Assembly (NCBI RefSeq): GCF_900129875.1
Contig: NZ_FQXC01000002.1
Location: forward strand, 620,001 to 684,000
From: Marivita hallyeonensis
GTDB taxonomy: Bacteria; Pseudomonadota; Alphaproteobacteria; Rhodobacterales; Rhodobacteraceae
Direction: 5' to 3'
DNA length: 64,000 nt
The notes under the pieces are model-generated. The model saw only the letters and a list, made by a program, of their open reading frames with translations, had not been told where the DNA came from and made no database searches. Numbering within the stretch: the first letter of the stretch is position 1; every line of letters begins with the position of its first letter. Below are positions 59,591-64,000 of the stretch, piece after piece. Position numbers and translations under genes: made by a program.

Positions 59591-60013
59591 TGCGTTCTAG
59601 GGCGTTCATTGTTCTCCGAGAGGCACGCCAATTTCTCGAAATGGACCCACGGTGAAAAGGTACGTTTGCAACACCGAATCTGCCACCCTATCCAACGCCA
59701 GATTGGGCTTTCGTCGGGCATTTTTTATGCGTGACATGATTGAAACTCTGAAGAAGCGCTTTCTACCTGTCGGCCCCGAAGAAAACTGCGAGTGAAACGA
59801 ATTTCTCATTCTGTGGGCTAATACAGAGCAATTCGTGAAGCGGATCGTTCGCAGGACTAGGGTGCGTATTACGTCTATCGTGGTCCAGTGCTTGTCGATT
59901 AGTGCCGGTTCTTGCAGGTGCGCAACCAGCCAAGTTTGACATCTGATGCGGGAACCATAAATGTGATTGCCTTATGCAAATATTCCACGTCGGAATGCGA
60001 AAGCTTTGCCAAA
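59591..60013. other. Gap after the IS3 remnant
   Basis: About 420 bases with degraded frames but no recognisable gene; it should contain the promoter of the OYE-type gene starting at 60014. Confidence 0.35.
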
Positions 60014-61210
60014 ATGAACGCATCAAGCAAAAGCGGGCTGTTTCAACCCTTGCGTCTGCCCTGCGGTGTGATCTTCAAGAACCGGATTGCCAAATCTGCA
60101 ATGTCGGACTCGTTGGGCGATGGGCACGGTTCTGTAACAGATGATCAAATTCGTCTTTATAGACGTTGGGCGCAGGGTGGTCTCGCCTTGTCGGTTGTTG
60201 GCGAAGTTCAGGCTACACCACATTTCCCCGAGAAACCGGGAAATCTGGTTCTAAATGACCACTCGGCACCCCAAGCTTTCAAATCTCTGGCTCGCGCGGG
60301 ATCGACAAACAATGCACATTTATGGCTGCAATTGGGTCATGCTGGCGCGATGTCGGATTCTTTGATCAGCAGGCCGAAAGGACCGAGTGAACTGCACCTT
60401 GACGGATTGGTGTGCGGCGCATTTTCGCTAGAAGAAATCCGACGGTTACCAGAGGAATTCGCGCGTACCGCTGTGCTGGCGAAGCAATTTGGATTTGGAG
60501 GCGTCGAAATCCACGCTGCGCACGGGTTCCTGCTCAGCCAGTTTCTCTCTCCTTTATTCAATAAAAGAATGGATGCCTATGGCGGTGGCGTTAAGAACAG
60601 AATGCGCCTTCTACTAGAGGTCGTGGACTGCGTTCGCCAAGCAGTCGGGCCAAACTTCCCAATCGGAATTAAACTGAATTCAACGGATCAACTGAAGGGA
60701 GGTTTGCGGCAAGACGAAGCGTTGGCGATTGTGGCCGCATTGGATGATACAAGCACCGATCTCATTGACATTAGCGGTGGCACCTACTTTCCAGGAGCGC
60801 CGTCTTCTTCGGATCGAGCCGGGTCCGGCCCCTACTTTGCGGAGTTCGCCAAACGGGCAAAAACCAAGACCGATATTCCACTCATGGTTACCGGCGGCTT
60901 CAAGACCGCACAGCAAGCCATGACAGCCATTGAAGACGGACAAGCTGATCTTGTCGGTCTCGCACGGGCGCTCATCCTTGATCCGGAGCTGCCAAAAAAG
61001 TGGCAGACAGGAAATTCTGACAATCCCGAGTTTCCACTTTTCGACAATCCACCCGAAGGTGGGGTGACTGCTTGGTACACAATGCAGATCACTCGGATAG
61101 CCCAGCAGGGAGGCGATCTGTCACCTGAAGATCTACCGGATGCAATCGAAGCGTATGAGGCAAGGGATCAAAAACGGCGTGAGACTTGGAATAGAGCCTT
61201 CGGCACTTGA
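60014..61210 (+). CDS. NADH:flavin oxidoreductase, Old Yellow Enzyme family
   Basis: A 398-residue FMN enzyme with an (alpha/beta)8 barrel: FKNRIAKSAMSDSLGDG near the N-terminus, LWLQLGHAGAMSD, the active-site HAAHGFLLSQFLSPLFNKR (His pair) with DAYGG, and LMVTGGFKTAQQAMTAIEDG with the late phosphate-binding VGLARALILDP. It reduces activated alkenes or related substrates. The frame opens at 59912, but the family N-terminus corresponds to ATG 60014. It stands alone; base composition looks slightly more AT-rich than its neighbours. Confidence 0.9.
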   Translation: MNASSKSGLFQPLRLPCGVIFKNRIAKSAMSDSLGDGHGSVTDDQIRLYRRWAQGGLALSVVGEVQATPHFPEKPGNLVLNDHSAPQAFKSLARAGSTNNAHLWLQLGHAGAMSDSLISRPKGPSELHLDGLVCGAFSLEEIRRLPEEFARTAVLAKQFGFGGVEIHAAHGFLLSQFLSPLFNKRMDAYGGGVKNRMRLLLEVVDCVRQAVGPNFPIGIKLNSTDQLKGGLRQDEALAIVAALDDTSTDLIDISGGTYFPGAPSSSDRAGSGPYFAEFAKRAKTKTDIPLMVTGGFKTAQQAMTAIEDGQADLVGLARALILDPELPKKWQTGNSDNPEFPLFDNPPEGGVTAWYTMQITRIAQQGGDLSPEDLPDAIEAYEARDQKRRETWNRAFGT

Positions 61211-61623
61211 TCCATTGACGTCCGGACAAAGCACGCAGACGTTGAAGTGACCCCAAAAACACGAGCAGAGCTTCAACGCGCGTGCAACCACGCAGACTTC
61301 TATGTATCGCCACTTACCGCTCACCTAGCGAATCTAATACCAGCGATGCCATTTTCGAAAATGGCTTGGATGGGCTCACAAAAACAATAAGACCATCGAC
61401 CTGTCATAGCAGGCCTGTGAAGTGCCGTGCCGCCCTTGTTGGTTGTATCTGATGGTGAATTGTCCACGCCGAGATTAACGGGCGTCAAAAACCTTCAGGA
61501 ATTGCAGTCAGAGAATTTCGAGACTTCGCACCGCTTTTTGCTGAAAATTAACCCTTTTCATCCGTGCAGATCTCCAACCCATAAGCCACATCTTCAGGCC
61601 CATCCGAAGCCTGCGAAAGCACT
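61211..61623. other. Gap between convergent OYE-type and FAD oxidoreductase genes
   Basis: About 410 bases with no recognised gene. Composition is less GC-rich than the flanks; no clear terminator hairpin was identified by eye. Confidence 0.35.
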
Positions 61624-62745
61624 TCAGCTGCGACCCGAGAGCGACTGCCGTGTTGGTGATATCGCTTCGGTATCGAACCCGACGTCTCCCGGCGGGCGCT
61701 GCATCAGCAGGTCTGCGGCGAACCTGGCGAGTGCGGGGGCCATCATGATGCCGTAGCCGCCCTGTGCTGCGAGCCAAAAGAAATTTGGCGTGGATGGCGC
61801 GAAGCCGACGACCGGCGCCTCGTCCGCCACGAAACTCCTCAACCCCGCCCAGGAATGCGAAACCCGGCGGACGGGGATCAGTGTTTCGGTTTCAATCAAA
61901 TGAGCCAGATGCGCGATGTCGAGTTCTTCGGGGCGCACGTCTTGTGGCGTCGTGGGTGTCGCGTCTCCGGGGGACGCCATGAGTTTGCCCGCCTCTGGTT
62001 TGATGTAGGCGCCCGACGCGGCGAAATCGACAGCCGGAGTGGCGGAAAGGTCGAGCCCTTCCGGCGCATCGATGATGATTGCGGTGCGTCGCATGGGAAC
62101 GAGGCCGATCTTGTCTATTCCGGCCATGACCGCGACGTCATCCGCCCAGGCGCCCGCCGCGTTAACAAGTGTCTTCGCGCGATACGTTTGGCCCTTTGTG
62201 GAAACCTCCCACGCGCCGTCCTGCCACCGCAAGTCTTTCACTGCAGCGCCGGTCATGATCGTTCCGCCGCGCTGTTTGATCGCCTTGATATACCTCTGGT
62301 GAAGACCCGCGACGTCGATATCTGACACATTCTCCTCAAGGACTGCGCGCGCGATCCGGTCTGGTCTCAGGTATGGTGCACGTGCCACGGCCTCTTCGGC
62401 GGTGATTTCGACCACCTCCTCACCCGGCTCAGACATCGCAAGCAGGTCCTCTGTGACGGCGAAACTTTCGGCATCGGCCACTGTCAACGCGCCGCGTCTG
62501 GTCAAAAGCGGCGTGTCGCAAAACCCGTCTGGTGGCGACCCGAAAAAGGATGCGCTGGCGATATTGATCTGGCGGACGACCGGTCCTCCATAGTTGCGCG
62601 TAAAGAGCGCAGCCGACCGGCCCGTGCTGTGGTAGCCGAGCGAGGTTTCTGCTTCGAGCACGAGCACTTTGCTGCTCTCGGCGAGTTCATAGGCAACGGA
62701 TGCGCCCGAGATGCCGCCACCGATCACGAGGAAATCATGGATCAT
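61624..62745 (-). CDS. FAD-dependent oxidoreductase (DAO family, glycine/D-amino-acid oxidase-like)
   Basis: A 373-residue flavoenzyme with the N-terminal dinucleotide fold FLVIGGGISGASVAYELAES, an internal VNAAGAWADDVAVMAGI, and the C-terminal FAD-binding AAQGGYGIMMAPALARFAAD. DAO-family enzymes oxidise secondary or D-amino acids such as sarcosine, glycine or D-arginine. ATG 62745 is preferred over the longer frame to 62823. It is divergent from the RpiR-type regulator, which likely controls it together with the transporter that follows. Confidence 0.9.
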   Translation of the reverse strand: MIHDFLVIGGGISGASVAYELAESSKVLVLEAETSLGYHSTGRSAALFTRNYGGPVVRQINIASASFFGSPPDGFCDTPLLTRRGALTVADAESFAVTEDLLAMSEPGEEVVEITAEEAVARAPYLRPDRIARAVLEENVSDIDVAGLHQRYIKAIKQRGGTIMTGAAVKDLRWQDGAWEVSTKGQTYRAKTLVNAAGAWADDVAVMAGIDKIGLVPMRRTAIIIDAPEGLDLSATPAVDFAASGAYIKPEAGKLMASPGDATPTTPQDVRPEELDIAHLAHLIETETLIPVRRVSHSWAGLRSFVADEAPVVGFAPSTPNFFWLAAQGGYGIMMAPALARFAADLLMQRPPGDVGFDTEAISPTRQSLSGRS

Positions 62746-62816
62746 TCTGCTCGACCCTTGTTTGGGCCGATCACCTGATGGGCCGTAGCGAAACAAATGG
62801 CGCTTGTTTTGATCTG

Positions 62817-62862
62817 TTTGCAAGAAAAATTAAATAATTTGACTTTTTGCAAGTTTTCTTGC
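62817..62862. promoter_or_regulatory. Inverted and direct repeats in the AT-rich divergent promoter, candidate RpiR operator
   Basis: GCAAGAAAA (62820-62828) is the exact reverse complement of TTTTCTTGC (62854-62862). TTTGCAAG occurs directly at 62817 and 62846. The enclosed 25 bases are strongly AT-rich. The site lies between the FAD oxidoreductase gene and the RpiR-type gene, 30 bases before the latter's ATG. Confidence 0.5.
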
Positions 62863-62891
62863 CTCATTGCGCCAACCGATTGGAACCTTTC

Positions 62892-63788
62892 ATGACAAAG
62901 CCATTGCGCGATCGCCTGACCGAGGCGCTGAACACCGCCACGAAGGCGGACCGCGCAGTGGCGAATTACATGCTGACCGACATGGCGGCGCTGCCCTTCG
63001 AGACCGCAGCCAGCCTCGCCTCGAAGGTCGGCGTCAGCGAACCGACCGTGGGGCGCTTCTGCCGCTCGATCGGCTATGATGGGTTCAAGGACCTCAAGCG
63101 CCATCTGAAGAATGATATGGGCGATCAGCCCTGGCTGATCGGAGATCGGTTACGCGATCTGCAGGAACGCACCAAGGCCGGTGAAGACCAGCTCGCCCGC
63201 GGTCTGGAACTTGAAATGGCCGCCCTTATCGCCGTCTACGAGATCGCGCACAGCCCGGAATGGCAGCGCGCCGTCAAGCGTCTGTCCACAGTCCGGAACG
63301 TCTTTGCCGCCGGTTTCCAAACCGAACGCGGCATGGCGCAGATTTTCGTCAACCAGCTGCAATATCTCCGCGAAGGCGTGCACTTGTTAGACCTCGCCGC
63401 CGGCAACTTCGCCGAAGTGTTGGCCCTGAAGGACACCGATGCCGCTCTCGTGATCTTCGAGGCACGCCGCTATTCGCGCCACGCCCAGATGCTGGCCGAG
63501 GATGCCAAGGCGGCGGGCCTCCCCGTTACGCTGATCACCGACCCGTATTGCGACTGGGGTCATGCCGTGTCGGACGAGATGTTCGTCGTTCCGACATCGG
63601 TCAACCTGTTCTGGGAGTCGACCGCGCAGATGGCGAGCCTTGCCAACCTTCTGGTCAATGGCGTGTTCCTGGAATTGGGGCCAAGCGTCGAAGACCGGAT
63701 GAACACCTTCGCCAAGCTTTACGGGCGTTACACGGGCCATGTCGGCGATGCGCCGCACACGCGTACGGAGGGCCGTCGCACCACATAA
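62892..63788 (+). CDS. MurR/RpiR family transcriptional regulator
   Basis: A 298-residue regulator with an N-terminal helix-turn-helix (LASKVGVSEPTVGRFCRSIG, then GFKDLKRHLKN) and a C-terminal SIS (sugar isomerase) sensor domain (VFAAGFQTERGMAQIFVNQL; DAALVIFEARRYSRHAQMLA). ATG 62892 gives the family N-terminus; the frame is open from 62847. It is followed after 35 bases by a secreted substrate-binding protein gene, so it probably regulates uptake and oxidation of an amino acid or amino sugar. Confidence 0.92.
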   Translation: MTKPLRDRLTEALNTATKADRAVANYMLTDMAALPFETAASLASKVGVSEPTVGRFCRSIGYDGFKDLKRHLKNDMGDQPWLIGDRLRDLQERTKAGEDQLARGLELEMAALIAVYEIAHSPEWQRAVKRLSTVRNVFAAGFQTERGMAQIFVNQLQYLREGVHLLDLAAGNFAEVLALKDTDAALVIFEARRYSRHAQMLAEDAKAAGLPVTLITDPYCDWGHAVSDEMFVVPTSVNLFWESTAQMASLANLLVNGVFLELGPSVEDRMNTFAKLYGRYTGHVGDAPHTRTEGRRTT

Positions 63789-63823
63789 GTCCAACAAAAA
63801 CATAGATATCAGGGAAAACTGCT

Positions 63824-64000
63824 ATGCGATATTCGACCAAGACCCAGCTTCTGACAGGATCGGCTATCGTAGCAGCCGGATTTTTGTTTTCTACCAACGC
63901 GGTTGCACAGGATGTGACGATCGCGTTTTCCGCCAGCGAACTTGGCGCGACGGCCTACAACCCGGTTGCGGCCAGCAATCTGAATACGGCGACGTCGTTG
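63824..64000 (+). CDS. Partial ABC transporter substrate-binding protein
   Basis: An ATG at 63824 with AGGGAA upstream opens a frame that runs off the window end. The first residues MRYSTKTQLLTGSAIVAAGF and FLFSTNAVAQD form a signal peptide. The mature start (VTIAFSASELGATAYNPVAA) is compatible with an extracellular solute-binding protein, but only 59 codons are visible, so the family is uncertain. Confidence 0.6.
   Translation, partial: MRYSTKTQLLTGSAIVAAGFLFSTNAVAQDVTIAFSASELGATAYNPVAASNLNTATSL

Noticed and set aside
1-64000. tRNA, rRNA or CRISPR loci
   Set aside because: No cloverleaf-like GTTCGA arm contexts, rRNA signature sequences or regularly spaced short repeats were recognised by eye; a dedicated search could still find a short RNA gene.

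Overview
The window is GC-rich DNA (roughly 60-65 % G+C by eye). Many genes overlap as ATGA/GTGA, and the gene families are typical of Rhodobacterales: DusA, MdoG/MdoH-type glucan genes, NMT1-type ABC transporters, RibD/GTP cyclohydrolase II paralogues and DUF4214 surface proteins. I infer an alphaproteobacterium of the Roseobacter/Rhodobacter group, without species resolution.

Left part (1-43,950): a chain of genomic islands stacked upstream of the tRNA-dihydrouridine synthase gene dusA. The dusA start and promoter (about 1,370-1,560) recur as diverged copies at about 12,885-13,140, 15,395-15,650, 23,495-23,700 and 43,685-43,950. A truncated copy lies at about 29,670-29,735. All have the orientation of dusA. 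The four complete copies carry a short DusA N-terminus that breaks at the same Pro-Met-Met-Asp point and then runs into a shared sequence. This is the expected footprint of repeated site-specific integration into the 5' end of dusA. It divides the region into island 1 (about 1.4-13.0 kb), island 2 (13.0-15.5 kb), island 3 (15.5-23.6 kb), island 4 (23.6-29.7 kb) and island 5 (29.7-43.8 kb). No integrase is visible in the window.

Island 1 holds a GntR-controlled catabolic operon (two FAH-fold hydrolases, an NMT1/Ssu-type ABC transporter, a type-2 malate/lactate dehydrogenase and a TauE/SafE exporter). Its right arm carries a truncated patatin, a GntP-like permease and an MscS channel. Island 2 is small: a ParD/ParE-like toxin-antitoxin pair, a DUF2431 (BMT5-like) RNA methyltransferase and an AlkB-type dioxygenase. 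Island 3 carries a CPBP protease, a serine hydrolase, an Acg-type nitroreductase, two alpha/beta hydrolases, a dehydrogenase-amidohydrolase chimera and a DUF6544 protein. Island 4 carries a frameshifted cadherin/DUF4214 surface protein, a frameshifted AraC regulator and IS debris. Island 5 carries a decayed copy of the toxin-antitoxin pair, AraC and LysR regulators, and a long envelope operon: adaptor with an extra membrane domain, RND pump, lipoprotein hydrolase, small secreted protein, patatin, GntP-like permease and MscS. The last three repeat the right arm of island 1.

Right part (44-59 kb): an apparently native envelope/cofactor region. A minus-strand operon encodes a PTPS-like enzyme, a SAM methyltransferase, a RibD-type reductase, GTP cyclohydrolase II, a medium-chain dehydrogenase and an inositol-monophosphatase-like enzyme. 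That is a plausible uncharacterised pterin or pyrimidine-derived metabolite pathway. Beside it are opgG/opgH-type periplasmic glucan genes, a cytochrome b561, and a plus-strand operon (CDP-alcohol phosphatidyltransferase, sulfatase-family phosphotransferase, flippase-like membrane protein, GT4 glycosyltransferase, FkbM methyltransferase) that looks like glycolipid or glucan decoration.

End of window (59-64 kb): an IS3-family remnant, an Old Yellow Enzyme-type oxidoreductase, a FAD-dependent amino-acid oxidase/dehydrogenase, a divergent RpiR regulator and the start of a secreted substrate-binding protein.
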